Virus record (IMG/VR): IMGVR_UViG_3300020463_002616
Span: 1-22,284 of that record
Source of the DNA: a virus
Reading direction: 5' to 3' (one strand)
DNA: 22,284 nucleotides
In this document: positions 13,624 through 21,251 of the stretch, piece by piece
How positions within the stretch are numbered: position 1 is the first letter of the stretch
Layout of the letters: every line of letters starts with the position of its first letter
The notes under the pieces: generated by a model
The model's input: the letters and a program-made list of their open reading frames with translations, nothing else
Told to the model about the DNA's origin: nothing
The model's database searches: none
Program-made: the position numbers and the translations under genes

Positions 13624-14217
13624 ATGATAGTAGGAATGTGTGGATTAATCGGTACAGGCAAAGACACAGTTGCAGATATTCTAGTACACAATTATAATTT
13701 TAAAAAAATAAGTTTTGCAGATAAACTAAAAGATGGCGTAGCTACAGTTTTTAGTTGGGATAGGCAGATGTTGGAAGGAACAACAGATGAAAGTAGATCC
13801 TGGAGAGAACAAAAAGATGAATTTTGGAGCAGAGAAACCAATGAGCACATTACCCCTAGGCTGGTCCTTCAAATGTTTGGTACTGATTGTATGCGTAATG
13901 GTTTTTATAATGGTATTTGGGTCAGTATAGTAAAGCAACAAATTTTAGAAAATCCTAATCAAAATTTTGTTATTCCTGATGTGCGTTTTGAAAATGAAGC
14001 AGTAATGATAAATGAAGTTGGCGGTGAAGTATGGAGAATATGTCGCGGAGAAGATCCAACCTGGTTCACTAGATATATAACAGATGATGTAACACCCGTA
14101 GATGTTCATGAAAGCGAATGGCGTTGGGCCAAGTTAAATTTTGATTTTATTGTAAAAAATAATGATACAATAGTAGATCTTAAAAGTCAGGTATCAAATC
14201 ACCTTGCTTCCATTTAA
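13624..14217 (+). CDS. Deoxynucleoside monophosphate kinase, T4 gp1-like (197 aa)
   Basis: P-loop kinase that would phosphorylate dNMPs to dNDPs for phage DNA synthesis. Walker A is GLIGTGKDT (7-15, K13, T15), followed by a helix and KKISFADKLKD, a typical dNMP-kinase/gp1 arrangement. A later FVIPDVRFENEA segment (about 115-126) carries the strand and acidic-Arg pattern of this family, and VWRICRG follows. T4 gp1 is about 241 aa, so this copy is compact. Driven by its own sigma70 promoter, so probably expressed before the structural genes around it. The 3' end overlaps the convergent HNH-type gene by 38 bp. Confidence 0.85.
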   Translation: MIVGMCGLIGTGKDTVADILVHNYNFKKISFADKLKDGVATVFSWDRQMLEGTTDESRSWREQKDEFWSRETNEHITPRLVLQMFGTDCMRNGFYNGIWVSIVKQQILENPNQNFVIPDVRFENEAVMINEVGGEVWRICRGEDPTWFTRYITDDVTPVDVHESEWRWAKLNFDFIVKNNDTIVDLKSQVSNHLASI

Positions 14218-14518
14218 CACCTTGCTTTTGCATTAATCTTTGACAATTAGCACAGATTGTTTTTAAATTATTAGGCGATGTATTTTGCAAGTGTCCGTCT
14301 ATGTGAAACACATTGAACTGTTCAGGATACTGACTTTTGTATCCGCATTTTTCACATTTATTTTTCTTTTCATATCCATCTAATTTCCATTGGGGTATAC
14401 CTTTACCTACAGTGCCGTACTTATTACAAGACTCGCATTTACGACGGTAAAAGGTTTTTCCGTTTTTTTTATAATTTATGGCCGCAGGACGTTGTCCACA
14501 TAAACATAAAGGTCTCAT
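14180..14518 (-). CDS. HNH-type zinc-finger protein, putative endonuclease (112 aa)
   Basis: Small zinc-binding protein with eight cysteines in pairs: C5/C7, C28/C31, C55/C58 and C89/C92. Between the last two pairs is VFHIDGHLQN (H72, D74, H76) with N83/N84 before LKTICANC, the beta-beta-alpha arrangement of an HNH nuclease whose fold is held by CxxC pairs. The first two pairs form an additional zinc ribbon. It may be a homing or accessory endonuclease; similar proteins occur, as I recall, near structural genes of marine T4-like phages. It is the only gene in the block transcribed against gp18, and it converges with the dNMP kinase (38 bp overlap). A GGTAAATA motif lies four bases upstream of its ATG. 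Confidence 0.72.
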   Translation of the reverse strand: MRPLCLCGQRPAAINYKKNGKTFYRRKCESCNKYGTVGKGIPQWKLDGYEKKNKCEKCGYKSQYPEQFNVFHIDGHLQNTSPNNLKTICANCQRLMQKQGVKWKQGDLIPDF

Positions 14519-14522
14519 AATG

Positions 14523-14530
14523 TATTTACC
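14523..14530 (-). promoter_or_regulatory. Weak late-promoter-like motif before the HNH-type gene
   Basis: GGTAAATA on the minus strand ends four bases before ATG 14518. It differs from the GATAAATA set at the second position (G for A). No Shine-Dalgarno is seen. The call is weak. Confidence 0.25.
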
Positions 14531-14584
14531 GTACCTTTACCGCCCCTTTTTGTAGGTGTATAACAGTGTAAATTAAAATCATTA

Positions 14585-14593
14585 CGATAAATA
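14585..14593 (+). promoter_or_regulatory. Late promoter motif CGATAAATA for gp18
   Basis: CGATAAATA, identical to the gp13/gp14 boxes, 35 bases upstream of ATG 14629. AGGAG (14616-14620) follows as ribosome binding site with eight bases spacing. Confidence 0.65.
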
Positions 14594-14628
14594 AGTATAA
14601 CAGACTAATACCTTTAGGAGAAAATAAA

Positions 14629-17600
14629 ATGGCATTAACATCACCAGGTGTTCAGGTATCCGTAATAGACGAAAGTTTTTACACCCCTTCGGAGCCAGGC
14701 ACCACACCAATGATTTTCGTTGCCTCTGCGAGTAACAAAGCAAATGCAGGCGGCACAGGCACAGCACAGGGTACACTAAAAAGTACAGCTGGCAAACCAT
14801 ACTTGCTAACATCACAACGTGACTTAGCAGATACATTTGGAGATCCAGTTTTCCAAATTGATTCTAATAACAATCCAATACATGGTTCAGAATTAAATGA
14901 ATATGGATTACAGGCTGCATATTCGTTGCTAGGTGTAAGCAATAGAGCATATGTTGTGAGGGCAGATGTTGATCTCAATGAACTGAAAGCAAGTGCAACA
15001 GCACCAGCGGCAGATCCAAAAGATGGCACATACTGGTTTGACACAGATGATTCATTGTACGGTATACAGCAGTGGAACGGCGAAGCTATTACAACTACAG
15101 GTGGACAGCAGTTTACTAACAAGGTACCTTACGTAATAACAGATGCAACTGAAACTGAAGATGGTTCATTAGTTGTAAACGGATTCGAAGGTAAAAAGCC
15201 AAAAAGCACAGTTGGTGCAATAGGCGATTATGCTGTAGTAGCAACTTCAACTCTAAACAGAATTTACTACAGAAACAAAAACGGCGTTTGGGTATTAGTT
15301 GGTAGTGATGCTTGGACAAAGAGTTGGGCTACTGTAAAAGGTACAAAATCAAACCCGACTTTTGCAAGTTCACGTAACATAACAATTAACGGAACAACAG
15401 TAGCAATTGGTTCAAGTGATACAGTAACAAATGTTGTTTCAACAATTAACGGTTTGCTTATACAGGGTGTAACGGCAGCAGTAGTTGATACAAGACTAGA
15501 AATTTATAGTGATGGCACAGGAAGTGCAAGTCAAGATAGTACACTAGCTGGTGATATTTTAATCGGAGGTGATGCCGATGGATTGACAGAGCTAGGTATA
15601 ACAGCTGGCACATACTTTCCTCCTGCACTTGCAATAGATCCGCACACAAGCGTTCCAGAATGGAAAACAGCTGATACATATACACGCCCAAGCGGAAGTG
15701 TATGGATTAAAACTACAGAGCCAAATGCTGGTGCAAAATTAAATGTTAAAGAATGGAGTGATTCAGCAAAGACTTGGAATAAAATTGTTTCGCCTATGTA
15801 TGCATCAAATGCAACAGCGTTATACAATTTAGATAGAACAGGTGGTGGAGCAAATATTGCAATAGGTGCATTATATGCAAAAACTAATGTAGCCGCTGAT
15901 TCAAGCCCATTAGGTACATTTAAATTATACAGAAGAGAAAGTGTAGGATCTACAACTATTACATCTGCAAAAATTACAGGAAGTACATTCTCAGCAGGTG
16001 CACTTAGCTTTAAAATGTCCTCAACTAAAAAAGGACAATTAACTTTTGAAAGCGAAGCTACAGTTGGATTTACTGCAACAGGCGCTACAACAGATGCTGG
16101 TTTGTTAGCTGAAGCAATTACAAACCAAGGAATGAATGGTGTAAGTGCAGAAGTAAATGCACAAAACAAAGTTATAATTAAGCACTCAGAAGGTGGTGAA
16201 ATTAAATTTACTGACACTGATGGCGCACTTACATCCGCAGGGTTTGCACCGTTCGTAAGTGCAACAAGTGGTACTGCTAATCTTTACTATCAAGATGGTA
16301 CAGATAACACAACAAGTCCGCTACAACTACAAGCATCGAGCTGGAAAGTCCTAGTGTACACAGCAAGTAATTCGGCTGTGACGCAACTTGCAACACAAGG
16401 ACAATTATGGTACAGTTCTGTAGTTGACGAAATTGACATTATGATCCATGACGGAAGTAAATGGGTAGGATATCTATCAAGTACTTCTCCATTTTATCAA
16501 GCGGCAGCTGATGATCAAACTGATCCAGCAGGACCTATTGTAAGTGCAACAAGACCAGAAAAACAGTCAGACGGGTCATTATTGAAAAATGGCGATATTT
16601 GGATTGATACTTCCGACTTAGAAAATTATCCAGGGATATACAAATTCAACGCAAACTTAACAAACACACCATTAGCAAACAGATGGGAACTTGTTGACAA
16701 GTCAGATCAAACTACAGAATCAGGTATATTATTTGCTGATGCACGTTATAACACAAGCGGTGCTAATTCAAATGAAGCAGGTGATATAGATACACTTTTA
16801 GAAAGTGACTTTGTAGATTTTGATTGCCCAGACCCGGCACTATATCCAAAAGGTATGCTACTTTGGAATCTGCGTAGAAGCGGATTTAATGTAAAACGTT
16901 TTGAGCGTAACTACATTAACACAGCAAGTAATAATATACGTTTTGGTTCAGGTGATGGCGAGTCTATGGAAAACTATTATGTACATCGTTGGGTTACTGA
17001 ATCAGGAAATCAAAATGATGGATCTGGTAGCTTTGGTAGAAAAGCACAGCGTAAAGTTATAGTACAAGCACTACAAGCAACAATGAACAGTAATGATGAA
17101 ATTAGAGATGATGAGTCAAGACTATTCAACGTAATGGCTACACCAGGTTATCCAGAACTAATTGGAGAAATGATTAGTCTAAACTTTGATAGAGGACTTA
17201 CAGCTTTTATCCTAGGTGATTCACCAATGAGACTTACACCTGATGCTACTTCATTAAATGAATGGGCAACTAATGTTAATTCTGTGGTAGAAGATAATGA
17301 TGATGGACTAATTAGTAGAGACGAATACTTGGGTGTATTTTATCCATCAGGATTTACAAGTGACAATGCAGGTAACAATGTTGTAGTTCCAGCGTCGCAC
17401 ATGATGCTACGTACATTGGCACTAAGTGATCAAGTATCGTTTCCATGGTTTGCACCTGCAGGAACTAGACGAGGCGGTATAACAAATGCTTCTTCAACAG
17501 GTTTCTTAAATGCAGAAGGCGAATTTATAGCTACTGCACTAAACGAAGGACAAAGAGACACATTGTATTCAAACGCAGTCAATCCAATTACGTTTATTAC

Positions 17601-17976
17601 AGGTGCAGGACTTGTTAACTTTGGACAGAAAACTCGTGCAAGAGGTGCAAGTTCACTAGACAGAATTAACGTAGCACGTTTGGTTATCTACTTACGTAGT
17701 CAACTTAATAAACTTGCAAAGCCTTATATCTTTGAGCCTAATGATAAAATCACACGTGACGAAATCAAACAAGCTGCAGAAAGTTTAATGCTTGAACTTG
17801 TAAGTCAAAGAGCACTTTACGATTATCTTGTTGTGTGTGACGAATCAAACAACACACCGTCAAGAATAGACAGAAATGAACTATACTTAGATATTGCTAT
17901 CGAACCAGTAAAAGCAGTGGAGTTTATTTATATTCCGCTACGCTTGAAAAATACTGGAGAAATAGCAGGACTATAA
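14629..17976 (+). CDS. gp18: Tail sheath protein gp18 homologue, very large (1115 aa)
   Basis: Contractile sheath subunit. The N-terminus SPGVQVSVIDESFY and the C-terminal third, GLVNFGQKTRARGASSLDRINVARLV followed by LNKLAKPYIFEPND and the final VKAVEFIYIPLRL, are diagnostic of gp18. T4 gp18 is 659 aa; this one is about 450 residues longer. The extra mass lies between roughly 120 and 700 and contains modules with GTYWFDT ... WNGE (about 134-155), VWIKT ... WNKIV (about 358-388), IHDGSKW (near 611) and GDIWIDTSD ... RWELVD (655-694). It also contains two alpha/beta segments resembling the flagellin IN motif (251-295, 467-530). They should lie on the outer sheath surface. Start chosen by SD AGGAG. 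Confidence 0.95.
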   Translation: MALTSPGVQVSVIDESFYTPSEPGTTPMIFVASASNKANAGGTGTAQGTLKSTAGKPYLLTSQRDLADTFGDPVFQIDSNNNPIHGSELNEYGLQAAYSLLGVSNRAYVVRADVDLNELKASATAPAADPKDGTYWFDTDDSLYGIQQWNGEAITTTGGQQFTNKVPYVITDATETEDGSLVVNGFEGKKPKSTVGAIGDYAVVATSTLNRIYYRNKNGVWVLVGSDAWTKSWATVKGTKSNPTFASSRNITINGTTVAIGSSDTVTNVVSTINGLLIQGVTAAVVDTRLEIYSDGTGSASQDSTLAGDILIGGDADGLTELGITAGTYFPPALAIDPHTSVPEWKTADTYTRPSGSVWIKTTEPNAGAKLNVKEWSDSAKTWNKIVSPMYASNATALYNLDRTGGGANIAIGALYAKTNVAADSSPLGTFKLYRRESVGSTTITSAKITGSTFSAGALSFKMSSTKKGQLTFESEATVGFTATGATTDAGLLAEAITNQGMNGVSAEVNAQNKVIIKHSEGGEIKFTDTDGALTSAGFAPFVSATSGTANLYYQDGTDNTTSPLQLQASSWKVLVYTASNSAVTQLATQGQLWYSSVVDEIDIMIHDGSKWVGYLSSTSPFYQAAADDQTDPAGPIVSATRPEKQSDGSLLKNGDIWIDTSDLENYPGIYKFNANLTNTPLANRWELVDKSDQTTESGILFADARYNTSGANSNEAGDIDTLLESDFVDFDCPDPALYPKGMLLWNLRRSGFNVKRFERNYINTASNNIRFGSGDGESMENYYVHRWVTESGNQNDGSGSFGRKAQRKVIVQALQATMNSNDEIRDDESRLFNVMATPGYPELIGEMISLNFDRGLTAFILGDSPMRLTPDATSLNEWATNVNSVVEDNDDGLISRDEYLGVFYPSGFTSDNAGNNVVVPASHMMLRTLALSDQVSFPWFAPAGTRRGGITNASSTGFLNAEGEFIATALNEGQRDTLYSNAVNPITFITGAGLVNFGQKTRARGASSLDRINVARLVIYLRSQLNKLAKPYIFEPNDKITRDEIKQAAESLMLELVSQRALYDYLVVCDESNNTPSRIDRNELYLDIAIEPVKAVEFIYIPLRLKNTGEIAGL

Positions 17977-17978
17977 AC

Positions 17979-17987
17979 TGATAAATA
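17979..17987 (+). promoter_or_regulatory. Late promoter motif TGATAAATA for gp19
   Basis: TGATAAATA then CTATTAAC, three bases after the gp18 stop and 21 before the gp19 ATG. AGGAG (17998-18002) follows. gp19 may thus be transcribed on its own as well as by read-through from gp18. Confidence 0.6.
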
Positions 17988-18008
17988 CTATTAACTTAGG
18001 AGCAATAG

Positions 18009-18635
18009 ATGGCAATTTCAACTTTATCAAAAATCACAGTACCGTTAGCTAGTGGTGATTCCGCAAGCAATCAGGGACTGCTTATGCCAAAGCTCCAGTA
18101 TCGCTTTAGAGTGAGCCTGGAAAACTTTGGTGTTTCTACACCGACAACAGAGCTTACAAAGCAAGTAATTGATATTACTAGACCTAACGTAAGTTTTGAA
18201 CAAATGACTATAGACATATACAATTCAAGAGTATACCTAGCGGGTAAACATACTTGGGAACCACTTTCATTGAACTTACGTGAAGATGTAAACAATAATG
18301 TGCAAAAACTTGTAGGCGAACAGCTACAGAAGCAATTTGATTTCTTCGAACAGTCAAGTGCAGCATCTGGATTAGATTATAAATTTACAACACGTATTGA
18401 AATTTTAGATGGTGGTAACGGTATTCATACTCCAAATATACTAGAAACATTTGAAGTATATGGTTGTTACTTAGAAAGTGCAAACTACAATACACTCAAC
18501 TACGCTACAAACGAACCAGTAACAGTTGCATTGAGCATTAGATACGATAATGCAATACAAACACCAGCTGATACAGGTATTGGTACAGCAGTAGGAAGAA
18601 CACTTAACACAGCCGTAACAGGTGGCGGCGCCTAA
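18009..18635 (+). CDS. gp19: Tail tube protein gp19 homologue (208 aa)
   Basis: Inner tail-tube subunit that polymerises inside the sheath. Seen: MPKLQYRFRVSLENFG, EQMTIDIYNSRVYLAGKHTWEPLSL, a mid helix QKLVGEQLQKQFDFFEQ, and the strand pair ILETFEVYGCYLESANYN followed by PVTVALSIRYDNA. This is the tube-fold pattern of gp19; T4 gp19 is 163 aa, and here there are short extensions at both ends. The N-terminal Ser/Gly-rich arm and the C-terminal GGGA tail are probably flexible. It follows gp18 as in T4, and a strong terminator closes the unit 26 bases after the stop. Confidence 0.92.
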   Translation: MAISTLSKITVPLASGDSASNQGLLMPKLQYRFRVSLENFGVSTPTTELTKQVIDITRPNVSFEQMTIDIYNSRVYLAGKHTWEPLSLNLREDVNNNVQKLVGEQLQKQFDFFEQSSAASGLDYKFTTRIEILDGGNGIHTPNILETFEVYGCYLESANYNTLNYATNEPVTVALSIRYDNAIQTPADTGIGTAVGRTLNTAVTGGGA

Positions 18636-18661
18636 GACATTTATCAGTTAGTCTTGTAATT

Positions 18662-18690
18662 AAAAGGGGTCGTTTACGGCTCCTTTTTTA
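18662..18690 (+). terminator. Rho-independent terminator after gp19
   Basis: Arms AAAAGGGGTC (18662-18671) and GGCTCCTTTT (18678-18687) pair over ten positions (two G-U), with loop GTTTAC. A run of six T (18684-18689) follows. It should end high-level gp18-gp19 transcription. Confidence 0.85.
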
Positions 18691-18713
18691 TTTTATACGC
18701 ACATTATTAGTTA

Positions 18714-18722
18714 GGATAAATA
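18714..18722 (+). promoter_or_regulatory. Late promoter motif GGATAAATA before the tube-family gene
   Basis: GGATAAATA ends five bases before ATG 18728. No Shine-Dalgarno lies between motif and ATG; an AGGA at 18713-18716 overlaps the motif itself, at 11 bases from the ATG. A start at the ATG would give a leaderless message. Confidence 0.6.
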
Positions 18723-18727
18723 TTAGT

Positions 18728-19939
18728 ATGGCAGATAAGTTTTCAGGTTTCGCAGATAATTTAATTAATGGTGCTCTTAATCCAAAGGGTAACTTAGCCG
18801 ATTGGCAACATGCAAGCAGAATGTTTGTAGCCGATGCTTTGCGATTAGCCCCTAAATCAAAATTTCTTTATCATGTAAATTTTAATGTTAATTCTACAGC
18901 TGGAAGTATACTTCCAGACTTTACACGTAAACATGTAAATGAAGTTGGTATGCTAGTCAAACGTGCAGATTTGCCAAAGTTTAGTGCGGCTATAGTAACA
19001 AAAAACAAATACAATAGAAAAAAGAATATACAAACCAACATTCAATATGACCCAATCACAATAAGTTTTCATGATGATAATTTAGGCATTACAAGTGTCT
19101 TACTAGAAGCATATTATAGATATTATTTTGCAGACGGAAACCAAGGATGGGACAGAGGCAGAGCGGCCTATAAGCGTGGCAACAGTGATGCAACTTATAG
19201 AGGTAGTCAAGACAATGGATGGAAATTTGGTTTAGATAATAATAATCCTGGTTTTCCATTTTTTGATGATATTACAATTACACAGTTTGCTCGTAAAAAA
19301 TTTACAAGTTTTACAATAGTAAATCCTATTATTACAAATTGGCAACATGATTCTGTAGATGCTGGCGATGGCGCGGGTATGATGGAAAATACAATTACAG
19401 TTGCATATGAAGCAGTGTTTTACAACAGAGATAATGTTGCTTATGATAATCCAAAAGGTTTTGGTGATACTGCACATTATGACAGAACTCCTAGTCCAAT
19501 ATCTCCGTTAGGTGGTAGTGCTGGCGGATTAGGTACTGCAATAGGTACTGCAATAAGTTTAGCACAGTACATTGCAGGTGGACAAAATTTTAACAATCCC
19601 CTTGAAGCAATTTTAGCTGGTGCAAATTTATTAGGCAACATAAGAAGTCTTTCAAAAGAAGGCTTACGTCAAGAAGGATTTAGCATACTTAAAAATGCAA
19701 TAGGTCAAGCGGCAGGCATTGATGTAAGTGGAGTATCCGGAGCATTTTTTCCAAAAGGTGGAGGAAAAGGCAGTTTAACTACTGCGGCGGCGGCAGTTGG
19801 ATTAGGGCTTGCGGCCACAAGTGCAATATCAAGGGCTAGAACAGCAAACACAAAAGCATTTCAAAATGCAGGTGGTGATTTGAAAAATGCTTTATCTCAA
19901 GGACAACAAGATTTATTTGGAGGTAATAACGCAATATGA
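18728..19939 (+). CDS. Tail-tube-family protein, probable baseplate tube initiator or cap (403 aa)
   Basis: Structural protein of the tube family. Residues about 40-240 contain SKFLYHVNFNVN, LVKRADLPKFSA, KKNIQTNIQYDPITISFHDDN, LEAYYRYYFADG, and later FARKKFTSFTIVNPIITNWQHD and MENTITVAYEAVFYNRDNV. This tube-like domain pattern is what I associate with the gp48/gp54-type proteins that nucleate the tube on the baseplate; I cannot decide which. The C-terminal 150 residues are Gly/Ala-rich and hydrophobic (ALIGTAI-like repeats, a 12 bp tandem duplication at 19531-19554) and could line or plug the tube. It has its own late motif and follows the gp19 terminator. Confidence 0.72.
   Translation: MADKFSGFADNLINGALNPKGNLADWQHASRMFVADALRLAPKSKFLYHVNFNVNSTAGSILPDFTRKHVNEVGMLVKRADLPKFSAAIVTKNKYNRKKNIQTNIQYDPITISFHDDNLGITSVLLEAYYRYYFADGNQGWDRGRAAYKRGNSDATYRGSQDNGWKFGLDNNNPGFPFFDDITITQFARKKFTSFTIVNPIITNWQHDSVDAGDGAGMMENTITVAYEAVFYNRDNVAYDNPKGFGDTAHYDRTPSPISPLGGSAGGLGTAIGTAISLAQYIAGGQNFNNPLEAILAGANLLGNIRSLSKEGLRQEGFSILKNAIGQAAGIDVSGVSGAFFPKGGGKGSLTTAAAAVGLGLAATSAISRARTANTKAFQNAGGDLKNALSQGQQDLFGGNNAI
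19531..19554 (+). repeat. Perfect 12 bp tandem duplication inside the tube-family gene
   Basis: AGGTACTGCAAT occurs twice in direct succession, encoding the repeated residues GTAIGTAI. It keeps the frame and lies in the Gly/Ala-rich C-terminal region, so its length may vary between related phages. Confidence 0.75.
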
Positions 19940-20283
19940 GCGAATTAACAAATGACCAAAAAGTAAATAAAGTTTTCGATCAATATTTTACAGCAAGTCA
20001 AAACTTTCCTAGTAATGAAGTTGATGCTGTAGTTGGATTTTTTGAAAACAGAGGATTTGAAAAAACAGCGGCAATAAGCACAGCTACTATACTACTATCT
20101 CAAGCACGTTTAGATGACGTAAAAGTATTTGAGTTGCTAGACACATTGAAAGGCTTAGAAGCCGTTCAGTTATCCGCAGTAGTAGCACAAGTAATAAATT
20201 ATAATAGACCTAGCACAAGCACAATTGGCTTTAGAAGAGATAGACAAGATAATCTTACCGAAAAAAGAAATATTTTGGAATAA
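19936..20283 (+). CDS. Conserved small virion-associated protein (115 aa), function unknown
   Basis: Acidic, mostly helical protein: NDQKVNKVFDQYF, a segment VDAVVGFFENRGFEKTAA, ISTATILLSQARLDDVKVFELLDTLKGLEAVQLSAVVAQVINYNR, then a charged tail GFRRDRQD. I recall very similar proteins next to gp4 in marine T4-like phages, usually annotated as structural or hypothetical, but could not check. The ATG overlaps the preceding stop (ATGA) and a strong GGAGGT (19919-19924) lies 11 bases upstream. The end overlaps the next start by one base (TAATG). Placement between tube and head-completion genes favours a role in tail or neck assembly. Confidence 0.65.
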   Translation: MSELTNDQKVNKVFDQYFTASQNFPSNEVDAVVGFFENRGFEKTAAISTATILLSQARLDDVKVFELLDTLKGLEAVQLSAVVAQVINYNRPSTSTIGFRRDRQDNLTEKRNILE

Positions 20284-20717
20284 TGGCACGTTTTGCACAA
20301 GGCAAATTTAGATTAAAGTTCCCTGAAAAATATGCTGGTAACAGAACACCAACGTATAGAAGTAGTTGGGAATATACTTTTATGAAGTTTTGTGATGAAC
20401 ATCCTAACGTAAGTCAATGGGCAAGTGAAGCTGTAAAAATACCATATAGGAATCCTTTGACAGGAAAATACACTGTATATGTGCCTGATTTTTTTATTGT
20501 GTATGCAGACAAAGGTGGTAAGCAAAAAGTTGAACTTATAGAAGTGAAACCTGCTAACCAAGCAGACAGAAAAAAATTAGGTAGAAGTAGATCTAATCAA
20601 GCACACTATGTAATGAACATGGCAAAATGGGAAGCCGCAAAAGCGTGGTGTAAACAAAAGGGCATTTTCTTTAGAGTTATTACAGAACAAGACATCTTCC
20701 ATCAGGGTCGACGCTAA
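20283..20717 (+). CDS. gp4: Head completion protein gp4 homologue, nuclease-like fold (144 aa)
   Basis: Homologue of T4 gp4, about 150 aa, needed to finish the packaged head before tail joining. Seen: MARFAQGKFRLKFPEKYAGN, SSWEYTFMKFCDEHPNV (E30), WASEAVKIPYRNP, VPDFFIVY (D69) and VELIEVKP (E87, K89), then a helix and a Trp/Cys segment KAWCKQKGIFFRVIT. E-x-D-x-ExK is the active-site pattern of PD-(D/E)XK nucleases of the TnsA-like group, intact here. T4 gp4 shares SSWE and the WGSEVVAIPYKHNP block. It forms a one-base TAATG overlap with the small protein upstream. Catalysis may trim packaged DNA; this is inference. Confidence 0.88.
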   Translation: MARFAQGKFRLKFPEKYAGNRTPTYRSSWEYTFMKFCDEHPNVSQWASEAVKIPYRNPLTGKYTVYVPDFFIVYADKGGKQKVELIEVKPANQADRKKLGRSRSNQAHYVMNMAKWEAAKAWCKQKGIFFRVITEQDIFHQGRR

Positions 20718-20720
20718 ATA
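20713..20720 (+). promoter_or_regulatory. Late-like motif GCTAAATA before gp16
   Basis: GCTAAATA then GTTTTAAC, overlapping the gp4 stop and 22 bases before the gp16 ATG. It differs from the GATAAATA set at two bases. AAGAGG (20729-20734) provides the ribosome site. Confidence 0.35.
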
Positions 20721-20742
20721 GTTTTAACAAGAGGTTTGTGTA

Positions 20743-21231
20743 ATGACCAAGAAATTAGAAGATTTGTTGAATATGCCTGATAGTAAAGAAATAATCAACG
20801 ACGACAAGAAAAAAGAAAAAGTAAAGACAGCAGTAGTTGAACAAGAAGAAACTATGCGGTCTATGGCCGAGTTCGATAAAATTACAGCCGCACTACCACA
20901 AGTAAAGGGGTTGGGTGATAAAGCTGACGGAGAACTTGAAGACATAGCTGATCGTGCTTTACAAAGTTATGAAGACCTAATGGATTTAGGCATGAATGTA
21001 GAAAGCCGTTATTCAGGAAGGGTATTTGAAGTAGCAGGTAGTATGCTTAAAACAAGCCTGGATGCAAAAGTTGCAAAGATGGATAAAAAATTAAAGATGA
21101 TTGAACTGCAACTTAAAAAAGAAAAGCAAGATAAAGACAATATCGACACAGGAGATATAGTAAACGGCGACGGATATGTCATTACAGACCGAAACAGTTT
21201 ATTAGAGAAACTTAAGAATATGGATAAATAG
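20743..21231 (+). CDS. gp16: Small terminase subunit gp16 homologue (162 aa)
   Basis: Terminase small subunit, which recognises DNA and stimulates the large motor gp17 during packaging. T4 gp16 is 164 aa, the same size. The central helical region IADRALQSYEDLMDLGMNVESRYSGR and VFEVAGSMLKTSLDAK is the oligomerisation core as I recall it in marine T4-like phages; KMDKKLKMIELQLKKEK (113-129) is a long charged helix, likely coiled coil. The N-terminus is acidic and Lys-rich. Preceded by AAGAGG with eight bases spacing. In T4 gp16 lies directly before gp17 and after gp15; here it follows gp4, and two further genes stand between it and the window edge. Confidence 0.8.
   Translation: MTKKLEDLLNMPDSKEIINDDKKKEKVKTAVVEQEETMRSMAEFDKITAALPQVKGLGDKADGELEDIADRALQSYEDLMDLGMNVESRYSGRVFEVAGSMLKTSLDAKVAKMDKKLKMIELQLKKEKQDKDNIDTGDIVNGDGYVITDRNSLLEKLKNMDK
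21222..21230 (+). promoter_or_regulatory. Late promoter motif GGATAAATA before the CTS-like gene
   Basis: GGATAAATA overlaps the gp16 stop (TAG at 21229-21231) and is followed by GAGTATAAC. It lies 21 bases before ATG 21252, a typical distance. A weak CGGGA sits in between as ribosome site. Confidence 0.55.
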
Positions 21232-21251
21232 AGTATAACGGGAATAATGCT

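Noticed and set aside
14519-14628. Possible tRNA or small RNA in the gap before gp18
   Set aside because: No cloverleaf arms or CCA end can be drawn; the gap is explained by the late promoter motif and ribosome site.
15531-16217. Long open frame on the minus strand within gp18 (228 codons)
   Set aside because: It lies antisense to a certain gp18 frame. Its Val/Pro/Ala-rich composition is what the reverse strand of a Thr/Ala/Asn-rich protein gives, and it has no motif.
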